Source: an uncultured Bacteroidales bacterium (GTDB lineage Bacteria; Bacteroidota; Bacteroidia; Bacteroidales; Bacteroidaceae). From it: DNA of 40,102 bases. The stretch spans positions 1 through 40,102 of the forward strand of contig CALCYA010000058.1 of assembly GCA_937906165.1 (NCBI GenBank). Direction: 5' to 3'. Every line of letters starts with the position of its first letter. Position 1 is the stretch's first letter. Positions 1-8,089 of the stretch are shown here, one piece after another. The notes beneath the pieces are model-generated. The model saw only the letters and a list, made by a program, of their open reading frames with translations, had not been told where the DNA came from and ran no database searches. The position numbers and the translations under genes were made by a program.

Positions 1-142
1 TTTAATGTTTTGTCTGTGTTAAAAAGATATTCCCCCTATAGTTTGCAGGTGAACCGAAAAGATACTGCCGCTTGATATAACAACCTAAGGTTTTCTGTGA
101 TATTAATTTTTACACAAACCGGTATTTCACAGTTGAATATAC

Positions 143-150
143 TATATTTG
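143..150 (+). promoter_or_regulatory. Putative -7 box upstream of the TIGR04076 gene
   Basis: The sequence TATATTTG fits the Bacteroidetes -7 consensus TAnnTTTG exactly and lies about 20 bases before the ATG at 172. No clear -33 TTG was seen at 19-21 bases upstream, so only half of the promoter is supported. Confidence 0.5.
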
Positions 151-171
151 CATAGATAAAGCGGAATTTGT

Positions 172-471
172 ATGAATATAATACGGATTACAGCAATACG
201 GCAGTCGGTATACCCGGACTTGATAGCCGAATACGAGAATCTCATTGAGCATACTTGCGAAGTACAGGTTGGTCAGCAGTGGATTTCCGTCGATGGTCAA
301 TGTCCTGATGGGATGTGTCCTTCTGCATGGTCTTCCATGCGGGAGTTCGTAGAGTCATTAGCCAAAGGAGAGGGTAATTTTTATGATGGATGGATGAAAA
401 ATCCGATGAGTGCCATGATTAGTTGCAATGACGGTTTTCGTCCCTTTAGTTTTTATATTGAGGTCATATAA
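172..471 (+). CDS. TIGR04076 family small protein
   Basis: A 99-residue cytosolic protein with no signal peptide or membrane segment. Its layout matches the TIGR04076 family as I know it: a short beta-strand start, a hydrophobic block followed by CPDGMCPSAW (about residues 43-52), a central helix, and the C-terminal signature SCNDGFRPFSFYI (about 84-96), normally written CxDGxRPVxF. The conserved Cys residues in both motifs are present. The family has no established biochemical role, so no function is assigned. The ATG at 172 follows a good -7 box and gives the usual family length of about 90-100 residues. It stands alone; the next gene is on the opposite strand more than 200 bases away. Confidence 0.8.
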   Translation: MNIIRITAIRQSVYPDLIAEYENLIEHTCEVQVGQQWISVDGQCPDGMCPSAWSSMREFVESLAKGEGNFYDGWMKNPMSAMISCNDGFRPFSFYIEVI

Positions 472-607
472 GTATGAATATCCCCAGACATAATCTCTGT
501 ACTTACGGATTTATATGTAAATTCCGACTATAGGATTTTTACAGGTGCATTGCCATAGTGCGTTAGGCTATCGTGCGTTTGAGAGAGCATACTGTTTCTA
601 TAAAAAG

Positions 608-646
608 TGGCGTATGTAGTAAACCTTATAGTTCGCTCATACGCCA
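608..646. terminator. Inverted repeat in the 472-700 spacer
   Basis: TGGCGTATG (608-616) pairs with CATACGCCA (638-646) around a 21-base loop. It lies between the two convergent genes ending at 471 and 701. The loop is large and there is no adjoining T-run, so termination is only a guess. The rest of the 229-base spacer shows nothing recognisable. Confidence 0.3.
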
Positions 647-700
647 TGATTTATTCACAATGCATCACTCCTGTAACCTTTAGCCCGTTTTCCGTTCATA

Positions 701-1303
701 TTATTCAAGCATATTGTCAATCCTCTCAACCAGCTCTTTGAACTCCTGCTCCTCAAAGCGTCTGGTGAGCATCACAATCTTGCCGTCTCGGTCAATGAGG
801 ATGTTGCGTGTTATTCCAGCACCGCGCAGTGCATAGCTTGCGAACACATCACCGTTGCTGTCCATGGCAATGGGGTATGTGGTACCTACCTGCTCAATAA
901 AGGGAAGGATATCCTCCTTTGCCTCTTCGCGGTCAATGCCCACAAGAACAAAATCCTTGTTCTCCTTATGCTTCTGCCATATGTCGCTCTCAATGAAAGG
1001 CATCTCCTTGCGGCAGATACCGCACCAGCCGGCTGTAAACTGCAGCATCACAACCTTGCCACGGTTCTGCGACAATGTAAACTTTGTGCCGTCGAGCATC
1101 TCAAGAGTAAAGTCCGGAGCGACATCGCCCACCTTTACAATGTAGTCGTGCTCATACACGGTAACAGAATCGGCCTTAACCTCCTGAACAGCCTCTGAAA
1201 CTGACGGTGAGGTCTCTTCTACCGGCTTTGCATTGTTGCCGGTTCCATTACATGAGATACAGAATGCTCCTGCAAGAAGGAGTGTAAACAAATTGTTTTT
1301 CAT
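701..1303 (-). CDS. TlpA-like thioredoxin lipoprotein
   Basis: A 200-residue envelope thiol-disulfide protein. The N-terminus (MKNNLFTLLL...CISC) is a lipoprotein-type signal with the likely lipidated Cys at residue 18. A low-complexity linker (about 20-50) leads to an AhpC/TSA-TlpA domain: APDFTLEMLDG at 62-72 and the redox motif WCGIC with Cys94 and Cys97. Such proteins reduce disulfides in the periplasm or outer membrane space. The segment normally holding the cis-proline reads GITRNILIDRDG, with Thr where Pro is expected. The ATG at 1303 is chosen because it starts the signal peptide and lies 31 bases after a -7 box; the longer upstream reading adds 89 residues that look like translated promoter DNA. 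It is transcribed divergently from the patatin gene. Confidence 0.85.
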   Translation of the reverse strand: MKNNLFTLLLAGAFCISCNGTGNNAKPVEETSPSVSEAVQEVKADSVTVYEHDYIVKVGDVAPDFTLEMLDGTKFTLSQNRGKVVMLQFTAGWCGICRKEMPFIESDIWQKHKENKDFVLVGIDREEAKEDILPFIEQVGTTYPIAMDSNGDVFASYALRGAGITRNILIDRDGKIVMLTRRFEEQEFKELVERIDNMLE

Positions 1304-1334
1304 ATCATTGAATATTTTGAATATACTTTGGATG

Positions 1335-1342
1335 CGAAGATA
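1335..1342 (-). promoter_or_regulatory. Putative -7 box for the TlpA lipoprotein
   Basis: Read on the minus strand this is TATCTTCG, fitting TAnnTTYG, 31 bases before the ATG. A TTTG (1367-1370) lies 24 bases upstream, longer than the usual 19-21 spacing, so the -33 assignment is weak. Confidence 0.45.
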
Positions 1343-1524
1343 AGAACAAACGCGCCAAAATTCGTGCAAACGGATGAAAAAAAATATAAATTCCGGCAAA
1401 TACAAGCCCATTATCAATTCATAGCATATTGAGATAATGCAATGTTCGCTCACGACAGATAATATTTTCAGAAATTTAAACAGCTTCTTATTCCGACAAT
1501 GTTCATAAATTCCACCATAATTAG

Positions 1525-1532
1525 TATTTTTG
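1525..1532 (+). promoter_or_regulatory. Putative -7 box abutting the patatin start
   Basis: TATTTTTG fits TAnnTTTG and ends only four bases before the ATG at 1537. If this box is used, the transcript would be leaderless or nearly so, or translation would begin at a later start. No clean -33 TTG is seen; a TTC lies about 20 bases upstream. Confidence 0.45.
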
Positions 1533-1536
1533 CAAC

Positions 1537-2391
1537 ATGAAGAAGACAGTAAACATAACAGACAAATCATCTCTCGTTCTCGAAGGTGGCGGGATGCGCG
1601 GCATCTTCACCATTGGAGTGCTCGATAACTTCATGGACCGCGGAATACGTTTCCCATATATAATTGGCGTGAGTGCAGGAGCCTGCAACGCCCTCTCTTA
1701 TATGTCCAACCAACGCGGCAGGGCAAAGTTCTCCAACATCGACATGATGGAGAAGTACAATTACATAGGCTTCAGGCACCTTATCACACAAGGCAACATA
1801 ATGGACTTCAAGCTTCTTTTCCATAAGCTGCCCGAGGAGATTTACCCATACGACTACGACGCCCTTGCACGTTGCCCGGAGAGACTTGAGGTGGTGACCA
1901 CCAACTGCATCACAGGCGAGGCCAACTACTTTGAGGAGAAGAACGACCCCAAGCGCGTGATAGACATTGTAAAGGCATCGAGCAGCCTGCCCTTCGTGTG
2001 CCCGATAGCATACGTCGACGGCGTTCCCATGGCCGACGGCGGTGTTGCCGACTCCATTCCCGTGGAGCGCGCGATGTCACAAGGCTTCACAAAGCCCGTC
2101 ATTGTCCTCACCCGCAACAAGGGCTACCGCAAGCCTGCAAAAGGCACAAAAGTGCCATTCTTCATGTACCGCAAATACCCCAAGCTGAAAGAGGCTATCC
2201 GCAACCGCAATGCCATATACAACAGCCAGGTAGAGCTTGTAGAGAAGATGGAGGCCGAGGGTAGTGCCATCGTCATCCGTCCCGAGCGCCCCATTGAGGT
2301 GGGCCGAATGGAACGCGACATAAACAAGCTGCACGCCCTGTACCGGGAAGGCTACGACCTCGCTGCAAAGATTGAGTTTGTAAAAGGATAA
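1537..2391 (+). CDS. Patatin-like phospholipase family protein
   Basis: A 284-residue cytosolic serine hydrolase of the patatin family, predicted to cleave acyl esters of phospholipids or other lipids through a Ser-Asp dyad. All three family motifs are visible: the oxyanion loop GGGMRG (17-22), the nucleophile elbow GVSAG with Ser46 (44-48), and the catalytic Asp167 in ADGG (166-169). Length and the C-terminal region after residue 200 resemble the bacterial YjjU-type proteins. No signal peptide or TM segment. The gene is monocistronic, divergent from the TlpA lipoprotein gene and followed by two strong hairpins. The physiological substrate cannot be read from the sequence. Confidence 0.9.
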   Translation: MKKTVNITDKSSLVLEGGGMRGIFTIGVLDNFMDRGIRFPYIIGVSAGACNALSYMSNQRGRAKFSNIDMMEKYNYIGFRHLITQGNIMDFKLLFHKLPEEIYPYDYDALARCPERLEVVTTNCITGEANYFEEKNDPKRVIDIVKASSSLPFVCPIAYVDGVPMADGGVADSIPVERAMSQGFTKPVIVLTRNKGYRKPAKGTKVPFFMYRKYPKLKEAIRNRNAIYNSQVELVEKMEAEGSAIVIRPERPIEVGRMERDINKLHALYREGYDLAAKIEFVKG

Positions 2392-2419
2392 GAGCAGACG
2401 TTATTACAATAATGCCTCA

Positions 2420-2443
2420 TTTTGTTCTATATATCGAACAAAA
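2420..2443 (+). terminator. Hairpin downstream of the patatin gene
   Basis: TTTTGTTC (2420-2427) pairs with GAACAAAA (2436-2443) around an 8-base AT loop, 28 bases after the stop codon. It has A/T-rich flanks on both sides but no G/C-rich stem, so it may be only part of the termination region. Confidence 0.4.
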
Positions 2444-2458
2444 ATGCAAATTCCATCA

Positions 2459-2501
2459 ATATCCCTACACTGCGAAATCTATCTTCGCAGTGTAGGGATA
2501 T
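2459..2501 (+). terminator. Perfect 18 bp stem hairpin
   Basis: The arms 2459-2476 and 2484-2501 are perfectly complementary over 18 bases with a 7-base loop (2477-2483). The stem core is CCCTACACTGCG. It is the strongest structure between the patatin gene and the next gene and probably terminates patatin transcription, although only a short T-poor tail (TCTTTATAG) follows. Confidence 0.6.
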
Positions 2502-2562
2502 CTTTATAGTGTGATGTTGATAACTTCATCTGTCATACCACAGCAAAAGAGAAATTAAGCGC

Positions 2563-2570
2563 TAATTTTG
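2563..2570 (+). promoter_or_regulatory. Putative -7 box for the 2593 gene
   Basis: TAATTTTG fits TAnnTTTG and ends 22 bases before the ATG at 2593. No clear -33 element was found at the right spacing. Confidence 0.5.
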
Positions 2571-2592
2571 CCAACTGACAAAACTGCAACTT

Positions 2593-3762
2593 ATGAAAAA
2601 ACCGGCATTTGAACATATACTACAGAAGCTGAACGGTGCACACCGGATTGAGGGTACACCCAATGCCCTTGACAGGGACGAGATACGTATGCTGCTTTAC
2701 ACTCTTGACAAAGAGTCCTTGCAATCATTGAAACAGGAGTTGGAATTCAGCAACTACCGTTACCGCGATGCCATAAGGTACACGTTGAGGTGTATTGACA
2801 AGATGCTATCGCCTGTTGCAACTCCGCAGCGCAACGAGGAGATAGGCACGCTTATAAGGCTGTTCAGGGACAAGAAGAGCAAGAAGGTGACATACGCGAA
2901 GGAGAATCTGAAAGAGCGCTACGCGCATCAGTCGCACGCCACACAGCGCAAGATCATTGACGCTTTCCTCGACGGTGCAATGAGTGACAGAAAATGGGCT
3001 TATAACATACTCTACAGCAACTGGGACAACCATTTTGCCGACAAGATAGATGCCTTGTGGCAGAAACAACCCGAAGAGGCATGCCGAAGGTTGATTGTAC
3101 ATCATATGAGCGAAGAGTATCTTCTGCAACATCAGGAGGCGTGGAAGACCTGCTACAGCGACAGTTTCAGGAGCTGTAGTGCGGCATATAAATACGTATG
3201 CATAAGACTTGCCAAGAACCCAGCATTCACGATAGACTATGACAGGCTATGCGAAGGGGATTATTATGAGGTGATGGCTAAGACGGGCGGTAACGTAAAT
3301 CCGAGTGACATTCTTGGCTATCTTTTCCGCACTATTGCAGAGTATGCCAAGGAGATGGAATCAGGTGATCCTTTGGACACGCTTTTCAATGATGACATTT
3401 TCCTGGACGATGAGCCGCGTGGTGCCGATTTCCATTCCAAGGTCAATGCCACGCTCTACAGCATGGCCCTGATGAAGATGGAGAATGAAATGATATACTA
3501 CTTCAATTGGCACAACAAGGTGAAGGCAGAGTTCCGCAAAATAACAGAAGAAGTCACGGAACTTGAGCAACGCAAAAGGATGTACTTTGACGTGATAAGA
3601 CAACACCTTCCCGAAGCCATTGCCGGATATCCGTTCAATAAGCAGCAGTTAAGTCCAAAAGACGGCGAGATTCCAGAAGCCAAAAGAGCAAGGTTCATTG
3701 AGGAGCTATGCGACAAGAACCCCGTTTTTGCCGAGATGATTGACAAATTGGAATTGGATTGA
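2593..3762 (+). CDS. Unrecognised 389-residue cytosolic protein
   Basis: I do not recognise a family. The protein is highly charged, has no signal peptide or membrane segment, and looks mainly helical, with many short Lys/Glu/Arg-rich helices. Residues about 1-75 hold a helix-rich start (LYTLDKESLQSLKQELEF), the centre carries several aromatic segments, and residues about 300-345 form a long charged helix of coiled-coil character (FRKITEEVTELEQRKRMYF). HEAT-like or adaptor-like folding is possible but not shown. The start is supported by a -7 box 22 bases upstream. Its stop lies 8 bases from the convergent stop of the tRNA-dihydrouridine synthase gene, leaving no room for a separate terminator. 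Coding is well supported by length and normal composition. Confidence 0.75.
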   Translation: MKKPAFEHILQKLNGAHRIEGTPNALDRDEIRMLLYTLDKESLQSLKQELEFSNYRYRDAIRYTLRCIDKMLSPVATPQRNEEIGTLIRLFRDKKSKKVTYAKENLKERYAHQSHATQRKIIDAFLDGAMSDRKWAYNILYSNWDNHFADKIDALWQKQPEEACRRLIVHHMSEEYLLQHQEAWKTCYSDSFRSCSAAYKYVCIRLAKNPAFTIDYDRLCEGDYYEVMAKTGGNVNPSDILGYLFRTIAEYAKEMESGDPLDTLFNDDIFLDDEPRGADFHSKVNATLYSMALMKMENEMIYYFNWHNKVKAEFRKITEEVTELEQRKRMYFDVIRQHLPEAIAGYPFNKQQLSPKDGEIPEAKRARFIEELCDKNPVFAEMIDKLELD

Positions 3763-3770
3763 CCAGTATA

Positions 3771-4706
3771 TCACTCCCAATCTCCCTTCAATGCATTAGC
3801 TACTGCCGACTGGTATTTTTCTATTGTGGTGGCCTTGAGGATGGGCTTCCTGAGGCGTTTGGGGAGGGTGGGGAGCAGGTACTCCCAATAGGGCTTCATC
3901 TTTGTGAGGAACTGGGTGTTGCCTTGCAGGCGAGGTGAGAGCCGGGTGAACATCTCATCGTGCATTGCCTGAACGAGCCGGTACTGCTCGCTATTGGTGA
4001 GTTCACACGCTCGGCTGTACTCGATGCCCAATGTGGGGTTGGCAAGCAGTCCGCGGCCAATCATTATTCCTTTGAGCGATGGGAATTGCTGTTCAAGGCG
4101 ATGTATGTCGCCGAGTGTGGTTACATCGCCATTATATACAACGGGATGCTTGCAGGCATCCAGGAACTCTGCAAAGGCTTCTACATCTGCCGGTTTCTTG
4201 TATTGCTCTATGCCCAGGCGTGGGTGCATGGTTATATGTTCAAGCGGAGCATCATTGAGCGCCGGCAAGAGTGCGCGCCACTCGTCCTTGCTTTCCCATC
4301 CGAGGCGCATCTTTACAGAGAATGTGAAACCCTTGTAACCGGCAGCGGCCTCCAACAGGGCTGCGACCATGTCGGGGTGGGGCAGTAGCCCTGCTCCATG
4401 CTTCTTGCGCACCTGCAATGGGAACGAACAGCCCATATTTATATCCACGCACCTGTAGCCCTCACTGGCTATCAATTCCATTAGAGGGTGCATCTCATCG
4501 GGCGTGGCTGCAATTATCTGCGGAACAAGATTCTCCACGCTGTTGTTCTTGCGCTCGACATCGCGCACATCCTTGCTGCGTATCTCGCCATGCTCGTAAC
4601 GCAGAAAAGGTGTGTAATAACCGTCGATACCGCCGAAGACAACGCTATGCACATTACGCCACACAGCCTCGGTAAATCCTTGCAGAGGTGCTGAATACAG
4701 TTTCAT
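3771..4706 (-). CDS. tRNA-dihydrouridine synthase family protein
   Basis: A 311-residue FMN enzyme that reduces specific uridines in tRNA to dihydrouridine using NAD(P)H. The TIM-barrel signatures are in order: APLQGFTEAVWR (6-17), the catalytic Cys93 in DINMGCSFPLQ (88-98), followed by the Lys-Lys-His-Gly-Ala-Gly-Leu-Leu loop, FSVKMRLGW with its FMN-contacting Lys, YNGDVTT, and the phosphate-binding MIGRGLLANP near residue 215. In most Dus enzymes the Cys motif is GCP; here it is GCS with Pro two residues later. Length is normal. The exact subfamily (DusA/B/C type) is not assigned. A -7 box lies 28 bases upstream of the ATG; the gene is monocistronic and convergent with the 2593 gene. Confidence 0.9.
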   Translation of the reverse strand: MKLYSAPLQGFTEAVWRNVHSVVFGGIDGYYTPFLRYEHGEIRSKDVRDVERKNNSVENLVPQIIAATPDEMHPLMELIASEGYRCVDINMGCSFPLQVRKKHGAGLLPHPDMVAALLEAAAGYKGFTFSVKMRLGWESKDEWRALLPALNDAPLEHITMHPRLGIEQYKKPADVEAFAEFLDACKHPVVYNGDVTTLGDIHRLEQQFPSLKGIMIGRGLLANPTLGIEYSRACELTNSEQYRLVQAMHDEMFTRLSPRLQGNTQFLTKMKPYWEYLLPTLPKRLRKPILKATTIEKYQSAVANALKGDWE

Positions 4707-4734
4707 ATATACAAAAGACTTCCTGATTATTACG

Positions 4735-4742
4735 CAAAATTA
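4735..4742 (-). promoter_or_regulatory. Putative -7 box for the dihydrouridine synthase
   Basis: Minus-strand TAATTTTG fits TAnnTTTG, 28 bases before the ATG at 4706. No -33 TTG at the usual spacing. Confidence 0.45.
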
Positions 4743-4842
4743 AGTAAAGTTTCTCAATAGAGGCTGACTAAAAAGGCCCTTTTGTTGTTACGTTTGCCCG
4801 AAAATACTCATTTTCGCTTAATAAACAGCTCTTTTATCCAAC

Positions 4843-5333
4843 TATGTTTCTTACAGAGATTCACACAAAGTTCAAGATTTCTGTACAGAATTCAACCAAT
4901 AGTGCAAATATCAAAACCATATTAAACATAAGACAAAGAATTATGTTTCTTACACAAATTCGCACAAATCCCATTTTTCTGTACACAACTCAACGGAGAG
5001 TGTAAATATTCAAATCATATTAAACATAAGACACAAACGGTGAAAATTGGACACAAGTGAAGAATGAGCACTAAATTCCAAAATCCCGCCAATCTACAGT
5101 AAAGAGTGCAAATATCCAAATTATATTAAACATAAGACAAAGAATTATGTTTCTTACACAGATTCGCACAAATTCCATATTTCTGTACACAATTCAACGA
5201 AGAGTGCAAACATCAAAGTTATATTAAACATAAGACAAAGAATTATGTTTCTCACACAGATTCGCACAAATTCCATATTTCTGTACACAACTCAACCGGT
5301 AGTGCAAATATCAAAGTTATATTAAACATAATA
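4843..5333. repeat. Intergenic tandem array, about five ~99 bp units
   Basis: The 788-base spacer between 4707 and 5494 contains direct repeats beginning at TATGTTTCT at 4843, 4942, 5146 and 5244, plus a diverged unit between about 5040 and 5145 that keeps only its second half. Spacings are 99, 204 (two units) and 98. Each unit reads, with few changes, TATGTTTCTTACACAGATTC, then GCACAAATTCCATATTTCTG, then a CAAC..AGTGCAAATATCAAA block and ATTAAACATAAGACAAAGAA. Unit junctions form an AAACATAA/TTATGTTT hairpin with a 9-base loop at 4924-4948, 5128-5152 and 5226-5250. No reading frame of note crosses it. The flanks 4743-4842 and 5334-5459 show nothing else recognisable. Confidence 0.85.
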
Positions 5334-5459
5334 TTTATTATCATGCGTTAGTGGCTATTCATAACGGGTAGGGGTTTCAGACTGAATTTTGGAATAAAGA
5401 AGGTAAGTTTACCTTACACTTTTTTAGTACAAAGTGTAAAATAATTCGTTGTTTTTGAG

Positions 5460-5467
5460 TAATTTTG
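5460..5467 (+). promoter_or_regulatory. Putative -7 box for the aminotransferase gene
   Basis: TAATTTTG fits TAnnTTTG and ends 27 bases before the ATG at 5495. It includes a TTG that could otherwise be mistaken for an in-frame upstream start. No clear -33 box. Confidence 0.55.
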
Positions 5468-5494
5468 CGCTCATTAATAAAAAACGAAGATTTT

Positions 5495-6694
5495 ATGCCG
5501 GAATTATCAGAAAGAGCCATACTGATGCCTTCGTCACCTATACGAAAACTTGCACCTTTTGCAAATGCTGCAAAAGAACGTGGCGTCAAGGTTTATCACC
5601 TGAACATAGGTCAGCCTGACTTGAATTCTCCCGAGGTGGCTCTTGAAGCTATAAAGAAATTTGACCAGAAGATTCTTGAATACAGCCCGAGTGACGGATT
5701 TCTCTCCCTGCGTGAGAAACTTGTCGGTTACTACGACCAGTACCAGATTAAGCTGAAGCCGGATGATATCATTGTGACATCGGGCGGATCTGAGGCAGTG
5801 CTTTTCGCTTTCCTCACTTGCCTTAATCCTGGTGACGAGATTATTGTCCCGGAACCTGCATACGCCAACTATATGGCTTTTGCAATATCTGCCGGTGCAA
5901 TTATCCGCCCGATCCGATCATCAATTGACGAGTCGTTTGCGTTACCTCCTATGGAGCGTTTTGAGGAGCTCATAAATGAGCGCACACGCGGTATTCTAAT
6001 CTGTAACCCCAACAACCCGACCGGTTACCTGTACACACGCAACGAAATGAACCGCATACGTGACCTGGTGAAGAAACACAACCTTTATCTTTTCTCGGAC
6101 GAGGTTTACCGTGAGTTCATCTATACAGGCTCTCCTTATATATCGGCTTGCCACCTTGAAGGAATTGAGGACAATGTTGTATTAATTGATTCTGTATCAA
6201 AGCGTTATTCGGAGTGTGGAATTAGAATCGGTGCTCTTATAACAAAGAACAAGGCTGTGCGTCAAGCAGTTATGAAATTCTGCCAGGCACGTTTGAGCCC
6301 GCCGCTTTTGGGACAGGTTGTTGCAGAGGCTTCAATTGAGGCACCACGTTCATATGCCATAAACACATACGAACAATATATCGAGCGACGCAACTGCCTT
6401 GTAGATGAGCTGAACAAATTGCCGGGAGTGTACTCCCCTATCCCTATGGGTGCTTTCTACACCGTAGCACGCCTGCCTATCGATGACAGTGACAAGTTCT
6501 GCGAATGGTGTCTGACCGATTTTGAATATGAGGGTGAGACAATCATGATGGCACCTGCATCGGGTTTCTACAGCGAAGAGGGTTACGGAAAGAACGAGGT
6601 GCGTATTGCGTATGCTATTGACAAACAGGACCTCAAGCGTGCCATTTTCCTGCTGGGTAAAGCACTGGAGCAATACCCGGGACGTGTGAGATAA
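5495..6694 (+). CDS. Class I/II PLP-dependent aminotransferase
   Basis: A 399-residue cytosolic fold-type I aminotransferase, probably acting on aspartate or a related amino acid. It keeps the family landmarks: NIGQPD (37-42) at the substrate mouth, TSGGSEAV (95-102) binding the cofactor phosphate, NPNNPTG (171-177) with the PLP-ring Asn, SDEVY (201-205) with the Asp that contacts the pyridine nitrogen, and SVSKRYSECGIRIG with the Schiff-base Lys236 and downstream Arg. The C-terminal PMGAFYTVARLP is the usual small-domain motif. The ATG at 5495 is chosen over the in-frame TTG at 5465 because that TTG lies inside the -7 box. Substrate cannot be set from motifs alone. It is monocistronic and ends at a bidirectional terminator. 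Confidence 0.9.
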   Translation: MPELSERAILMPSSPIRKLAPFANAAKERGVKVYHLNIGQPDLNSPEVALEAIKKFDQKILEYSPSDGFLSLREKLVGYYDQYQIKLKPDDIIVTSGGSEAVLFAFLTCLNPGDEIIVPEPAYANYMAFAISAGAIIRPIRSSIDESFALPPMERFEELINERTRGILICNPNNPTGYLYTRNEMNRIRDLVKKHNLYLFSDEVYREFIYTGSPYISACHLEGIEDNVVLIDSVSKRYSECGIRIGALITKNKAVRQAVMKFCQARLSPPLLGQVVAEASIEAPRSYAINTYEQYIERRNCLVDELNKLPGVYSPIPMGAFYTVARLPIDDSDKFCEWCLTDFEYEGETIMMAPASGFYSEEGYGKNEVRIAYAIDKQDLKRAIFLLGKALEQYPGRVR

Positions 6695-6743
6695 CCCGGT
6701 ATTAACACACTTTCTGTAGTCACTACATCAATAAGTGAAAACA

Positions 6744-6771
6744 AAAAACTGCCGCATTTGCGGCAGTTTTT
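6744..6771. terminator. Bidirectional rho-independent terminator
   Basis: AAAAACTGCCGC (6744-6755) pairs perfectly with GCGGCAGTTTTT (6760-6771) around ATTT. The A-run before and T-run after the G/C core make it work in both directions, serving the aminotransferase gene and the convergent TPR gene. Confidence 0.9.
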
Positions 6772-6792
6772 GTTTTGTTCAAGGGTGTGTAA

Positions 6793-8064
6793 TCAATAAC
6801 CCAATGACTTCTGCAAATCCTCAAGTTCCTTCAGCTTGTCAGCCATCTTGAGGTTATAGTAGCAGTTGGTGAGGTTTGTCAACCACAACTCGTGTTTGTC
6901 AGGAGCTACTGTACGGAGTCTCTCAAGCAATGGCAATGCCTTGTTGTAGTAACCCTCGAGAATCTTCTTGTCCTCAGCAATCTTCTTCTTGTCTGTTACC
7001 TTTACTGAAGACTGTGCAGCGCTGTACTCCTGAGCCTTGATAAGGTAGCAACGACCGAGGTTAGAGAGTGCATTCTCATAGTTTGCATCAACCTCAAGAG
7101 TCTTCTCGTACCACTCGATAGCTGTATCAAAGTCCTCCTTCTGGTGTGCGATATAACCCTTGAGGTATACGAAGAGAGGATTTGAAGGATCGTTGGCCAT
7201 CAACTCGTCAGCAAGTTTACCGAGTTCCTCGCTCTGGTTGCGGCTGTCATAATAGTGGATAAGTGACTGGCTGTAGTAGAGATCTGATGGGAACTTTGTG
7301 ATACCCTCCTTACACATGTTCAACCAAGTAGCTGTATCACCCTTCTCAAGGTAGGCAGCTGATTTGAAACGGTAAGCGCTCTCGGCCATCTGCGGGTGAT
7401 CCATAGCAAGGTCTACGTGTGTAAGAACCATGTCATAGTTCTCGAGCTGCATACCGCAAAGAGCCATGTTGTAGGCAGCTACAGGCACGTTCACTGTATC
7501 CTTTGCCATTGCATTAGCCTTGTAGAGCTTATCAGATGCATCGATGAACATCTTGAAAAGGTAATATGCCTTCTCATACTGCTCGTTGCCATAGTAGTAA
7601 GCACCTGCGTTATAGAACTGACCGAACTCCTGCATATATGTAGCAAGGATGAACTCACCGTATTTTGGCTTTACACGACCCTTGGCATCGGGCATGTTGT
7701 CATACTTTTCACAGTTCTCGAGGTCGTTACCGAGCTCGTATGTATAAGAATACATCAGAGGCTCATCGAATGGAGCGCCCTCTGCACGCTTACGGTTCTC
7801 ACCGTCAACAACAGCCTTCTTTGCGCTTGCGCTTACAAACCATACATATGCATCTTTATTTACGAGTTCGCTGTTTACAGCAGTCTTGAGAGCATTTGCA
7901 GCACCTACAGGGTCGCTTGAGATATTAGACTCGGCATTCATGACAACCTTCATGAGAGCCTTGGCCTGCTTCTTCTGCTCCTTAATCTGTTCCTTTGTCA
8001 GTTCCTGACCGATAGCAAATGAGCCTGCGAGGACCAATGCTAATGATAATACTAACTTTTTCAT
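6793..8064 (-). CDS. Periplasmic TPR-repeat protein
   Basis: A 423-residue exported protein. Residues 1-19 are a signal peptide (MKKLVLSLALVLAGSFAIGQ, cleavage near the Gly-Gln). The mature part is helical, with tetratricopeptide-type pairs: clear examples are GAYYYGNEQYEKAYYLFKMF near 155-175 and the best TPR, LKGYIAHQKEDFDTAIEWYE followed by KTLEVDANYENALSNLGRCY, near 295-340. TPR arrays bind other proteins; no enzymatic motif is present. The gene starts 25 bases after the gyrA stop on the same strand, so it is probably co-transcribed with gyrA. Its role is unknown. Confidence 0.85.
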   Translation of the reverse strand: MKKLVLSLALVLAGSFAIGQELTKEQIKEQKKQAKALMKVVMNAESNISSDPVGAANALKTAVNSELVNKDAYVWFVSASAKKAVVDGENRKRAEGAPFDEPLMYSYTYELGNDLENCEKYDNMPDAKGRVKPKYGEFILATYMQEFGQFYNAGAYYYGNEQYEKAYYLFKMFIDASDKLYKANAMAKDTVNVPVAAYNMALCGMQLENYDMVLTHVDLAMDHPQMAESAYRFKSAAYLEKGDTATWLNMCKEGITKFPSDLYYSQSLIHYYDSRNQSEELGKLADELMANDPSNPLFVYLKGYIAHQKEDFDTAIEWYEKTLEVDANYENALSNLGRCYLIKAQEYSAAQSSVKVTDKKKIAEDKKILEGYYNKALPLLERLRTVAPDKHELWLTNLTNCYYNLKMADKLKELEDLQKSLGY

Positions 8065-8089
8065 ATTCTTTTGTGTTTAAGTTGGTTAA

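Noticed and set aside
1304..1570. 89-codon N-terminal extension of the TlpA lipoprotein
   Set aside because: It crosses the promoter and the divergent patatin start, and would bury the lipoprotein signal peptide.
4843..5333. CRISPR array
   Set aside because: The whole ~99-base unit repeats; there are no unique spacers and no cas genes.
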